The position numbers were made by a program, and so were the translations under genes. From assembly GCF_013364215.1 (NCBI RefSeq), contig NZ_CP054923.1, positions 1,240,001 to 1,304,000 of the forward strand: a stretch of DNA of 64,000 nucleotides, in the 5' to 3' direction. The notes under the pieces were generated by a model. The model did not search any database and was not told where the DNA came from. It saw only the letters and a program-made list of their open reading frames with translations. This document shows positions 9,011 to 16,675 of this stretch, piece by piece. This DNA is from Verrucosispora sp. NA02020 (GTDB lineage: Bacteria; Actinomycetota; Actinomycetes; Mycobacteriales; Micromonosporaceae). Within the stretch, counting starts at the first letter, position 1, and each line of letters starts with the position of its first letter.

Positions 9011-10063
9011 TCAGAACCGGGGCAGCACGTGCGTGGCGAACAGCCGCAGGGAGCGGGCGGCCTGCTCGTACGGGACGTTGCCGGAGACCACCTGCAGGCT
9101 CAGCGTCACGTCGCCGAACCACTCGCGGATGTTCTCCACCGCCGCGATCACCTGCTCCGGTGAGCCGACGAGAGCCTTGCCGGCGGCGACCTGCCGGTCG
9201 AAGTCGCCCTTTCCGACCCGCTCCACGATCTTCTCGTAGCCGGGGTAGTCGGCGCTGCGGGTGTGCGCCCAGGCCGAGACCGCGTCGGCGAGCGTCCGGT
9301 GGGACTGCTCGGAGTAGCCGCGCCCGAGCCTGCGGGCCTCGTCGGGATCCTCCGCCAGGAACGCGTTGTAGCTCATGTGGACGTCCTCGTCGGTCGGGGT
9401 GACACCGTTCGCCGCCGCGGCCTTGCGGTACAGCGCCAGCACGTCCTGCACCTGTTCACGGGAGTTGATCGAGGGCACCAGCATCACGCCGTGGCCGTTG
9501 CGTCCGGCGGCCTCGGCCGACTCCGGCGACTTGGCGGTGGCCACCAGGATCCGGGGGTGCGGCTGTTGCACCGGTCGGGGCAGCAGGGTGACCGGGCCGA
9601 AGCGGTGGAACCGGCCCTCCCACACCGCGTTCTCGGTGGTCCAGAGCAGTGTGCAGGCGGCCACCCCCTCGTCGAAGCGGGCCCGGCTCTCGTCCAGCGG
9701 AATCCCGAACGCGTGGAACTCGTCGGGCAGGAACGCCCGGCCGAAGCCGACGTCGAGCCGGCCGTCGGAGATGCCGTCGAGCATCGCGAGTTTGCCGGCG
9801 AGCTTCACCGGGTGGGTGAAGGCGGGCAGCACCGCGCCGGTGACCAGGCGGATCCGCCGGGTCCGGGCGGCCGCGGCGGCGAGGAACGTGACCGGGTCCG
9901 GGCTGTAGCCGCCGTACGGGGAGAAATAGTGCTCGACGGTCTTGACGTGGTGGAAGCCCAACTCGTCGGCCAGCTCCGCCAGCCGCAGGCTCTCGGAGAA
10001 GTACTGCCCGGCCGGTTTGTCCTGCGGGCCGACGGTCGGGAACAGGTTGATGCCGAACTTCAT
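9011..10063 (-). CDS. Luciferase-like flavin monooxygenase (LLM class)
   Basis: 350 residues of the bacterial luciferase-like TIM barrel. It starts MKFGINLFP and contains GFHHVKTVEHYFSPYG, RIRLVTGAVLP, GRLDVGFGRAF and RILVATAKSPESAEAAG. The start overlaps the stop of a flavin-reductase gene by 4 bp, indicating a two-component FMNH2-dependent monooxygenase. As part of the SARP-headed run it may oxidise the polyketide or a precursor. A role as an F420-dependent enzyme is less likely because of the adjacent reductase. Confidence 0.9.
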   Translation of the reverse strand: MKFGINLFPTVGPQDKPAGQYFSESLRLAELADELGFHHVKTVEHYFSPYGGYSPDPVTFLAAAAARTRRIRLVTGAVLPAFTHPVKLAGKLAMLDGISDGRLDVGFGRAFLPDEFHAFGIPLDESRARFDEGVAACTLLWTTENAVWEGRFHRFGPVTLLPRPVQQPHPRILVATAKSPESAEAAGRNGHGVMLVPSINSREQVQDVLALYRKAAAANGVTPTDEDVHMSYNAFLAEDPDEARRLGRGYSEQSHRTLADAVSAWAHTRSADYPGYEKIVERVGKGDFDRQVAAGKALVGSPEQVIAAVENIREWFGDVTLSLQVVSGNVPYEQAARSLRLFATHVLPRF

Positions 10064-10593
10064 GCCAGCTCCCTCGGGTTCGGACGGGCCACGACCGGTG
10101 CGACCGTGGCGGCGTCGGACCAGGCGCGGTACGTCCCGCGCCGGTACAGCAGTGGGGCGTGCCCGGTCACCGTGACCGCCTCGACCAGGCCGACGACCAC
10201 GGTGTGGTCACCGAGCGGCACCGCGTGCCGCACCGTGCACTCGGCGTGGGCGGCGGCCGCGTCGTCGAGCCGTGGCGCGCCCCGGGCGCCCGGAGACCCC
10301 GTCCAGGGGACGTCGGTGAACTTGTCCGCTCCGCTGCCGGCGAACCGGGCGGCGAGGTCGCGCCGGTGTCCGGCGAGGTAGTTGACCGTGAAGGCGCCGC
10401 TGCGCAGGATGCGCGGCAGGGTGCGGGACCGTTCGTCCAGGCACACCAGCAGCAGCGGCGGGTCCAGCGACACCTCGCACACCGCGCTGGTGGTCAGCCC
10501 GGCCGGTTCGTCGCCGTCCAGGGTGGTCACCACCGCCACGACGCCGGGTACCGTGCCGAACAGCGCCCGGAACGTGGACGCGTCGACCGCCAT
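10060..10593 (-). CDS. Flavin reductase, partner of the adjacent LLM monooxygenase
   Basis: 177 residues of the HpaC/FMN-binding split-barrel family (FRALFGTVPGVVAVVTT, LTTSAVCEVSLDPPLLLVCL, FTVNYLAGHRRDLAARFAG). It would supply reduced FMN to the monooxygenase encoded next. ATG 10593 is preferred over an upstream start at 10698 because GGAGGGG sits just ahead of it and the family begins here. It overlaps the LLM start by 4 bp. Confidence 0.92.
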   Translation of the reverse strand: MAVDASTFRALFGTVPGVVAVVTTLDGDEPAGLTTSAVCEVSLDPPLLLVCLDERSRTLPRILRSGAFTVNYLAGHRRDLAARFAGSGADKFTDVPWTGSPGARGAPRLDDAAAAHAECTVRHAVPLGDHTVVVGLVEAVTVTGHAPLLYRRGTYRAWSDAATVAPVVARPNPRELA

Positions 10594-10660
10594 GCGTACC
10601 CCTCCCACCCGCGCCTCGGTGCGCGGCCGGCCCGCGCTCCGCCGACACTGGCGGTCCTCG

Positions 10661-11734
10661 CTAGAGGCCAGGTACACCGGCGCTGGAGAGATCGACACCG
10701 GCCTCCGTGAGGCGGCGGCGCAGCAGGGCGGTCGCGTTTCGGTGCAGCGGGAAGTCCGATCCCGGCGGCAGGACTCCGCTGCCCTCCAGCAGCCGCACCA
10801 CCCGGGCGGTGACGACGCAGAACCGGAACGCCGCGTCGACCTCGTGGTACTCCAGGTGTTCCAGCGGGCGGCCCAGCAGCCGGGCGTAGTACGCCACCGT
10901 CTCGGCCCGGGTCGGCAGGCCGGGCAGGCGCGCGGCGCCGATGCCGGTGCTCAGGAAGCGGTCCATGTGCAGGAACCAGGCGAGGTCGCTCTCCGGGCGG
11001 CCGACGTCGACCAGTTCCCAGTCGAGCAGGGCGGCGGGCCGGTCCCCGGCGAAGACGATGTTGCCGAGCCGGGCGTCGCCCCACAGCGGTGTGGGCACGG
11101 CCGGTGCCGGTGGCCGGTGGGCGCGCAGCCACGCCACCGCCGCCGTGACGGCCGGGTTGTCGACGGCACCGAAGTGATCCAGGTGTCCGGCATAGAACTC
11201 CGGGTCGCCGGAGGGCGCGGCGGTGACCGGCAGGGTCGCCGGATCGAGACGGTGCAGCCGGCCCATCGCCGCGAGCGCCCGCCACCACACCGCCCGCTGC
11301 CGGGCCGGCGAGGCGTCGGCGAGCCATCCCTGCCGGTGGTACGACGGCAGGTCCGCCGGCACCTCCCCGGCGACGCGGGCCATCACCACGAACGGCGCGC
11401 CCAGCGGTTGCGGGTCGGGTTCGTGGCCGAGCACCGGTGCCACCGGTACGGCGGTGTCGGCGAGCGCCACCTGCACCGCGATCTGTTCCCGCCAGCGCAG
11501 GTCGGGGAAGATGCGGTGCCCGGTCGGGGCGACCCGTACCGCGAGGGGCACGGTGCGCTCCCGGCCGTGCTCGCGCCACCTGGCGTCACAGAGCAGGATC
11601 TCGGCGGAGAAGCCGGCGGTGGGAGGTACGGTCACCGGCCCCACCACCACGTCGCGCACGGGCAGGGCGTCCCGCAGCCACTGCGCGAGCCGGGTACGGG
11701 TCAGTTCGGAATCACGCTGCACGGGTATCGGCAC
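10661..11734 (-). CDS. APH-like phosphotransferase family protein
   Basis: 357 residues with the aminoglycoside-phosphotransferase/ACAD10 kinase fold. The catalytic loop is WGDARLGNIVF (Asp220, Asn225), followed by the metal-binding LLDWE (Asp238). Trp-Gly replaces the more usual His-Gly before the Asp. These kinases act on small hydroxylated molecules. Here it could phosphorylate a polyketide intermediate, a sugar or a resistance target. It lies 12 bp after SARP 1 and ahead of the flavin reductase, so it probably belongs to the same transcript. The start is GTG 11734. Confidence 0.8.
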   Translation of the reverse strand: MPIPVQRDSELTRTRLAQWLRDALPVRDVVVGPVTVPPTAGFSAEILLCDARWREHGRERTVPLAVRVAPTGHRIFPDLRWREQIAVQVALADTAVPVAPVLGHEPDPQPLGAPFVVMARVAGEVPADLPSYHRQGWLADASPARQRAVWWRALAAMGRLHRLDPATLPVTAAPSGDPEFYAGHLDHFGAVDNPAVTAAVAWLRAHRPPAPAVPTPLWGDARLGNIVFAGDRPAALLDWELVDVGRPESDLAWFLHMDRFLSTGIGAARLPGLPTRAETVAYYARLLGRPLEHLEYHEVDAAFRFCVVTARVVRLLEGSGVLPPGSDFPLHRNATALLRRRLTEAGVDLSSAGVPGL

Positions 11735-11746
11735 GGACGTCTCCGA

Positions 11747-12601
11747 TCAGGATGTGCCACCGGGTGGTGTGGGTACGAGGAAGGGCCGCCGACCGGCGTC
11801 GAGCGCGCAGAGCGCGTCCAGGCTGAGCACCGGCGCGGCGGGCGGGGGCGGATCGAGCCATCCGGCGCCGGTGCGGACGGCCTGGTGGAGTCGCCGGAGC
11901 GGTGCCGACGGCGGGACACCGAGGTCGCGGCGCAGTGCGGCGGCGAGTCGTTCGTAGACCCGTACCGCGTCGGCCTGCCGACCGCTGCGGTGCAACGCGG
12001 TGATCAGGCTGGCGTGGATCGGCTCGCTGAGGGGATGCCGACCGGCCAGGGCGGTGGCCGTGGGCACCACCTGCCGGTGCCGGCCGCAGCGCAGCTCCGC
12101 CTCCAGGTACCGCTCGACCAGCAGCAGCCGCCACTGGTCGAGGTGACCGGCGATCTGCTGGGCGACGGGACCGGTGCGGACGTCGGCGAGCACCGCGCCG
12201 CGCCACAGCGCGAGCGCCTCGCGCCACGATCGGGCGGCGCGGGTCGGGTCGCCGGCCGCGGCCCGCTCCTCCCCCTCCCGTACCCGCGTGTGGACCACGC
12301 CGAGGTCGGTGTCGAGCGGGTCGACGCGCAGGCGGTAGCCGTGCCCGCAGGTGACCACCCGCGCCGGCACGTCGGCGTGTGCCAGGACCCGGCGCAGGTG
12401 CATGACGTACGTCTGCAGGGTGGTCGCCGCGCTGCGCGGCGGATGGTCGTGCCACAGCTCCCGCATGCAGGTGGCGGCCGGCACCACCTGGTCGGCGCGC
12501 AGCACCAGCAGGCCGAGCAGTTGTCGTTGCTTGGGCGCGGTGGGGCCGGCGTCACCGTCGGGGCCACCGACCCGCAGGCCACCCAGGACGTCGATGGTCA
12601 T
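11747..12601 (-). CDS. SARP-family transcriptional activator (SARP 1)
   Basis: 284 residues: an OmpR-type winged helix (about 1-95, with PTAPKQRQLLGLLVL and TLQTYVMHLRRVL) and a bacterial transcriptional activation domain (about 100-250, ending LRRDLGVPPSAPLRRLHQAV). SARPs bind TCGAG-like direct repeats and activate antibiotic genes. It is divergent from the MBL gene and heads the leftward run of kinase, reductase, monooxygenase and ABC genes. No TTA codon was seen, in contrast to SARP 2. ATG 12601 matches the family N-terminus. Confidence 0.93.
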   Translation of the reverse strand: MTIDVLGGLRVGGPDGDAGPTAPKQRQLLGLLVLRADQVVPAATCMRELWHDHPPRSAATTLQTYVMHLRRVLAHADVPARVVTCGHGYRLRVDPLDTDLGVVHTRVREGEERAAAGDPTRAARSWREALALWRGAVLADVRTGPVAQQIAGHLDQWRLLLVERYLEAELRCGRHRQVVPTATALAGRHPLSEPIHASLITALHRSGRQADAVRVYERLAAALRRDLGVPPSAPLRRLHQAVRTGAGWLDPPPPAAPVLSLDALCALDAGRRPFLVPTPPGGTS

Positions 12602-12696
12602 CGCCGGACCTCCCGGTCGAGACGGCTTCTCCAGCCGGAACCGAGCCCGGTTGGGCTCACTGGGGGCGGTGACCCCGCGGTGCGACCGGAGGTGAG

Positions 12697-13608
12697 ATGA
12701 CGGACCAGCCAGGAGCCACGCTGGTGCCGGTGGCACCGGACGTGTACGCGTACGTCCAGCGGCCGGGCGGCTGGTGTGTCGGTAACGCCGGCATCGTCGT
12801 CGGCACCGACCGGGTCGTGGTGGTGGACACCGCCGCCACCCGCGATCGGGCCCGGGCACTGCTCGCGCAGGTACGCCGGGTCGCGCCGGACCGTCCGCAG
12901 GTGGTGGTGAACACCCACCATCACGGTGACCACGTCTTCGGCAACTGCGTCTTCCCGGCCGACGCCGAGATCGTGGCGCACGACCTGGCGCACGCCGAGA
13001 TGGCGCGGACCGGGCTGGCCATGCGCGAACTCTGGCCCGACGTGGACTGGTCCGGGATCCGGCTGCGCCTGCCCGACGTGACGCTGCGCGAGCAGCTCAC
13101 CCTGGACCCCGGCGGGGTACGCGTCGAGCTGATGCACGTGGGTCCCGCGCACACCACCAACGACGTGGTGGTGTGGCTGCCGCAGCGGCGGGTGCTGTTC
13201 GCCGGGGACGTCGTCTTCTCGGGACGGACGCCCTTCGTGCTGATGGGATCGGTGACCGGGTCGCTGGACGCGCTGGCACGGCTCCGGGCGCTGCGACCCC
13301 GGGTGGTGGTGTCCGGGCACGGTGAGGTCACCGGGCCGGAGGTCCTCGACGACACCGAGGCGTACCTGCGCTGGCTGCGGGGGCTGGCCCGGCGGGGCCT
13401 CGCCGACCGGCTGCCCGCGTTGGCGGCGGCCCGGAGCGCCACCGGGCATCCGTTCGCCCACCTGCCGGAGGCGGAGCGGCTCGTCGCCAACCTGCACCGG
13501 GCGTACGCGGAGGAACGCGGCGAGGTGCCCGGGGCGTACCTGCCGTCGCGGCCGGTCGTCCGGGAGATGGTCCACCTGCACGGCGGCCCGCTCGTCACGT
13601 CGGTGTAG
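12697..13608 (+). CDS. Metallo-beta-lactamase-fold hydrolase of the polyketide locus
   Basis: 303 residues with the zinc motif THHHGDH at 73-79, GPAHTTND, VLFAGDVVF and a late GHGEV. The fold covers many hydrolases and some polyketide cyclases or thioesterase-like proteins. Being between the SARP and ketoreductase genes, it may hydrolyse or cyclise an ACP- or CoA-bound intermediate. Nothing points to beta-lactams. ATG 12697 has GGAGG immediately upstream. Confidence 0.85.
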   Translation: MTDQPGATLVPVAPDVYAYVQRPGGWCVGNAGIVVGTDRVVVVDTAATRDRARALLAQVRRVAPDRPQVVVNTHHHGDHVFGNCVFPADAEIVAHDLAHAEMARTGLAMRELWPDVDWSGIRLRLPDVTLREQLTLDPGGVRVELMHVGPAHTTNDVVVWLPQRRVLFAGDVVFSGRTPFVLMGSVTGSLDALARLRALRPRVVVSGHGEVTGPEVLDDTEAYLRWLRGLARRGLADRLPALAAARSATGHPFAHLPEAERLVANLHRAYAEERGEVPGAYLPSRPVVREMVHLHGGPLVTSV

Positions 13609-13687
13609 CGGTGGACGACGGTCGGTGCGCTGCACCGGCCACGACAGGACCGGACCGGTGGTCCGGCAGACGCGGAAGGGAGTTCTC

Positions 13688-14395
13688 ATGGTCCTCAAGG
13701 GAAAGGTCGCGGTGGTCACCGGCGGCACGGCCGGCCTGGGCAGGGTCATCGCACGGGCACTCACCGACGCCGGCGCCACGGTGGTGTCCGCGTCGCGTGG
13801 CGCACCGGAGGACGGGGACCGGTTCCCGGTCGACGTGACCGACCGGGCCTCCGTCGACGCGCTGGTGGCCGGCGTGCAGGACCGGTACGGCGGGTTGGAC
13901 ATCCTGGTCGCCAACGCCGGGATCAGCCGACCCGGTCCGCTGGTCGGCCTGCCGGTGTCGCAGTGGGACGAGGTGCTCGCCACCAATCTCACCGGCGTGC
14001 TGCACTGCGTACAGGCCGCCGCGCCCCTGCTGCGGGCCTCCGGTGCCGGACGGGTCGTCACGGTCAGCTCGTTGCTGGCCCGGCGGCCGATCGTGGGGGC
14101 CGGCGCGTACAGCGTGTCGAAGGCGGCGATCGAGACGCTGACCCGGGTTCTCGCCGCCGAGTTGGGCGGCGACGGCGTCACCGTGAACGCCGTCGCACCC
14201 GGCGTCGTCGACGAGGGCATGGGTCGCCAGATCCTGGCCAACGAACGGCTCTGGGGTCGGCTGCGCGGATCGCTGGCGTCGGGCCGGGCCGCGACCGGTG
14301 ACGAGGTGGCCCGGGCGGTGCTCTTCCTCGCCTCGCCGGACAGCTCGTACGTCAACGGGCACGTGCTGCACGTCGACGGCGGTCTGGACTACTAG
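13688..14395 (+). CDS. Short-chain dehydrogenase, candidate polyketide ketoreductase
   Basis: 235 residues of the FabG-like SDR family. The nucleotide site is TGGTAGLG (near residues 11-18), then LVANAGIS, the catalytic SSLL with Ser, and YSVSK with Tyr and Lys. It is shorter than ActIII-type C9 ketoreductases (about 260 residues), so assignment as the C9 reductase is inferred from location and from the didomain aromatase/cyclase. A later tailoring reduction is the alternative. ATG 13688 follows GGAAGGGAG. Same strand as the MBL gene, 79 bp downstream. Confidence 0.9.
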   Translation: MVLKGKVAVVTGGTAGLGRVIARALTDAGATVVSASRGAPEDGDRFPVDVTDRASVDALVAGVQDRYGGLDILVANAGISRPGPLVGLPVSQWDEVLATNLTGVLHCVQAAAPLLRASGAGRVVTVSSLLARRPIVGAGAYSVSKAAIETLTRVLAAELGGDGVTVNAVAPGVVDEGMGRQILANERLWGRLRGSLASGRAATGDEVARAVLFLASPDSSYVNGHVLHVDGGLDY

Positions 14396-14409
14396 CCCGG
14401 ACGCCGTGC

Positions 14410-14436
14410 GGCGGCGGTCCGGACCGGACCGCCGCC
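14410..14436. terminator. Terminator hairpin between SDR and SnoaL-like genes
   Basis: A perfect 12-bp inverted repeat with a 3-nt loop (arms 14410-14421 and 14425-14436) sits between the converging stops at 14395 and 14442. Confidence 0.65.
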
Positions 14437-14441
14437 CCGGC

Positions 14442-14894
14442 TCAGGTCCCGTCATGGGCGACGTGGCGACGGCGGACGAACCAGCCGTCGCCGCGCCGTT
14501 CCAGGACGTCCTCGGCGGTGGTGCTGAGGTACACCCGCGCCTCGCCACCGCCGCGCGAGGTCTCGAACACCGTCGCGTAGTAGCGGGTCCGCACCGTGTC
14601 CTCGCCCGCCGGTTCGGCCGTCACGGCGCCGTACCAGTGCCGGCGGATGAGCCCACGCTCGGCGATGCTGTCCATTCCGCGGCGCATGGAGGCGGCGATC
14701 GCGGACCGGCCCCGGCGCGGTTCGGGCTTGACGTTCTGCGCGAACTCGCCGTCCTCGGTGAACTGGTCCGCCCACTCCTCCGCCCGACCCTCGTCGAGGA
14801 GCTGGAAGTGCCGGGCGTAGAACTGCAGGATCTCGGCGTACGTGCGGGCGTCGATGACGGGCGGGCGGGTGCGGGCGGGCTCGGTGACCGGCAT
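14442..14894 (-). CDS. SnoaL-like/NTF2-fold protein
   Basis: 150 residues of the NTF2-like superfamily: YAEILQFYARHFQLLDEGRAEEWADQFTEDGEF opening helix-loop, then strands ending FVRRRHVAHDGT. Members in aromatic polyketide clusters act as cyclases or hydroxylases, but the fold is too general to name a reaction. The gene follows SARP 2 by 29 bp and is probably co-transcribed with it. Start at ATG 14894 with AAGGAGG upstream. Confidence 0.78.
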   Translation of the reverse strand: MPVTEPARTRPPVIDARTYAEILQFYARHFQLLDEGRAEEWADQFTEDGEFAQNVKPEPRRGRSAIAASMRRGMDSIAERGLIRRHWYGAVTAEPAGEDTVRTRYYATVFETSRGGGEARVYLSTTAEDVLERRGDGWFVRRRHVAHDGT

Positions 14895-14923
14895 GGCTGC
14901 CTCCTTCGCGACGGTGACGGTGG

Positions 14924-15727
14924 TCAGTTGACGAGCAGGTGGTGCACACTGCGGTCGGCGGACGACCCGACGGGCAGGTCCAGGGCGGGTTCGGCGCGCA
15001 GCACGGCCCGTTCCAGGCGTTGTAGTCGCCGTGACGGCTCCAGCCCGAACCGCTCACCGAGCGTGGTGCGCAGGTGCCGCAGCTCGGCCAGCGCCTCGGT
15101 GGTACGGCCACTGCGGTACAGCGCCAGCACCAGTTGGGCGCAGAGGTTCTCGTGGGTGGGATGCCGGCGTACCAGTGTGCGCAGCTCGCCCAGCAGCTCG
15201 CGGTGCCGACCGATCCGCAGGTCGGCCTCGACCCGCTCCTCCTGCACCGCGAGGTGCACCTCGCGCAGGCCGTCGAGACGACCCCGCAGGATCGGACCGG
15301 CCTGCACGTCGACCAGGGCCGGGCCGCGCCACATGTCCAGCGCCGCGCGCAGCAGCCGGGCCGCCTCCGGGTACCGGCCGGCGGCGAGCGCCTCGCTGCC
15401 GTCGCCGGCCACCCGCTGGAAGTCCTCCAGGTCCAGCTCGCCCGGCTCCAGGTGCAGGGCGTAGCCGCGTTCCCGGGTGACGATGCGACCGCCGTGGCGC
15501 GGCTCCGCCTCCAGGCGCAGCACCCGGCGCAGGTTCATCACGTACGTCTGGAGTGTGGAGTGCGCGCTGTGCGGTGGTTGCTCACCCCACAGCTCGTCGA
15601 CACAGTCGTCGATGGTGACGACGGTGTTGGCGTGCAGGAGCAGGAGTGCGAGTAACTGCCGTTGCTTCGGCGCGCTGGGCAGTCGCCCCGGCATCATGGT
15701 CAACGGACCCAACACCTTGAACCGCAT
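14924..15727 (-). CDS. SARP-family transcriptional activator with an early TTA codon (SARP 2)
   Basis: 267 residues: winged helix (about 1-90; APKQRQLLALLLL, TLQTYVMNLRRVLRL) plus activation domain ending LGERFGLEPSRRLQRLERAV. Leu25, in the first helix of the DNA-binding domain, is encoded by TTA (15655-15653). TTA is very rare in this GC-rich DNA and typical of bldA-tRNA-controlled pathway regulators in streptomycetes. Same family as SARP 1 but clearly diverged from it. ATG 15727 has GGGGGAG upstream. It drives the SnoaL-like gene and perhaps the core genes. Confidence 0.93.
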   Translation of the reverse strand: MRFKVLGPLTMMPGRLPSAPKQRQLLALLLLHANTVVTIDDCVDELWGEQPPHSAHSTLQTYVMNLRRVLRLEAEPRHGGRIVTRERGYALHLEPGELDLEDFQRVAGDGSEALAAGRYPEAARLLRAALDMWRGPALVDVQAGPILRGRLDGLREVHLAVQEERVEADLRIGRHRELLGELRTLVRRHPTHENLCAQLVLALYRSGRTTEALAELRHLRTTLGERFGLEPSRRLQRLERAVLRAEPALDLPVGSSADRSVHHLLVN

Positions 15728-15861
15728 GTCTCCCCCTTGTCGCGCGATGTCGCAGCGACCAGGACTATGCCGAGGAGCCCTTTCGATCCCCTTACCGCCG
15801 GGCGCTCCCCAGTTCACTGACCTCCTAAAACCTACTGAAAAGATAGGCTTTCCCGAGGGGT

Positions 15862-15925
15862 CGGATGTAAGGAGGGGTCCCCTGCTATACACCAGGCGAT
15901 AGCAGGGGACCCCTCCTTACATCCG
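15862..15925. repeat. Perfect 27-bp-arm palindrome overlapping a gene end
   Basis: Arms 15862-15888 and 15899-15925 are exact inverted copies around a 10-nt loop. The outer part of each arm reads CGGATGTAAGGAGGGG. The right arm contains the last two codons and the TAA stop of the ABC ATPase gene, so the hairpin can end that leftward transcript. A degenerate relative lies at 53536-53597. Such elements look like a dispersed intergenic repeat family of this genus; that is my recollection, not tested here. Confidence 0.85.
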
Positions 15926-16672
15926 GGGGGCGGCGGCGAGCAGCGTGCGGGTGTACGGGTGGCGGGGCGCGGCGGTGACCTGCGCGGTCGCGCCCTGCTC
16001 GACGATGCGGCCCTGGTGCATGACCGCGATCCGGTCGGCGAGCTGCCGGACGACGGCGAGATCGTGGGAGATGAACAGGCAGGCCAGCCCCAGGTGGTCA
16101 CGAAGGTCGCAGATCAGGTTGAGGACCTTCGCCTGCACCGACACGTCGAGCGCGGTGACCGGTTCGTCGCAGACCAGCAGGCGGGGACCGAGCGCCAACG
16201 CCCGGGCGATCGCCACGCGTTGCCGCTGCCCGCCGGAGAGGTCGCGGGGTCGGCGGTCACCCGCCGGTGGGTCCAGCCCGACGAGGTCCAGCAGCTCGGC
16301 GACCCGCGCGGCCCGGGACCGGGCGTCGCCGATCCGGTGGATGTGCAGCGGCTCCGCCACCGCCTGCCGCGCCGTCTGGCGAGGGCTGAGGGTCAGGTAG
16401 GGGTCCTGGAAGACCATCTGGATCTGCCGCCGGTGCGCGCGCAGCTCCCGACCGCGCAGCCCGTGCACGTCCACCCCGCCGAACCGGACCACACCCGTGT
16501 GCGGCCGGTGCAGGCCGGTGATCACGCGGGCGAGTGTCGTCTTGCCGCATCCCGACTCGCCGACGAGTCCGACGATCTCCCCCGCGTCGACCCGGAGCGT
16601 GACCTCCTCGACCACCCGAGGGACTGCGCGGGAGCCGGAGTAGCCGGCGCTGACCTGGTCCACCCGCAGCAT
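15917..16672 (-). CDS. Oligopeptide/nickel-type ABC transporter ATPase (DppF/NikE-like)
   Basis: 251 residues. Walker A GESGCGKTT, Q-loop FQDPYLTLSPRQT, signature [15 protein letters not shown], Walker B LLVCDEPVTALDVS and switch ISHDLAVV are all intact. The C-terminus is short (ends PYTRTLLAAAPRM), lacking the Cys-rich tail of many DppF proteins. It is the last of four importer genes, beginning 3 bp after the fused permease-ATPase gene. Its stop lies inside the 15862-15925 palindrome. Confidence 0.92.
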   Translation of the reverse strand: MLRVDQVSAGYSGSRAVPRVVEEVTLRVDAGEIVGLVGESGCGKTTLARVITGLHRPHTGVVRFGGVDVHGLRGRELRAHRRQIQMVFQDPYLTLSPRQTARQAVAEPLHIHRIGDARSRAARVAELLDLVGLDPPAGDRRPRDLSGGQRQRVAIARALALGPRLLVCDEPVTALDVSVQAKVLNLICDLRDHLGLACLFISHDLAVVRQLADRIAVMHQGRIVEQGATAQVTAAPRHPYTRTLLAAAPRM

Positions 16673-16675
16673 CGG

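Noticed and set aside
12610..12650. Possible SARP repeats between SARP 1 and the MBL gene (TCGAGAC at 12617)
   Set aside because: Other TCGAG-like words lie at 24 bp rather than 11 or 22 bp.
12697..13608. Beta-lactamase or resistance enzyme reading of the MBL-fold gene
   Set aside because: The motif is shared by many hydrolases; the location in a polyketide locus gives no support for beta-lactam resistance.
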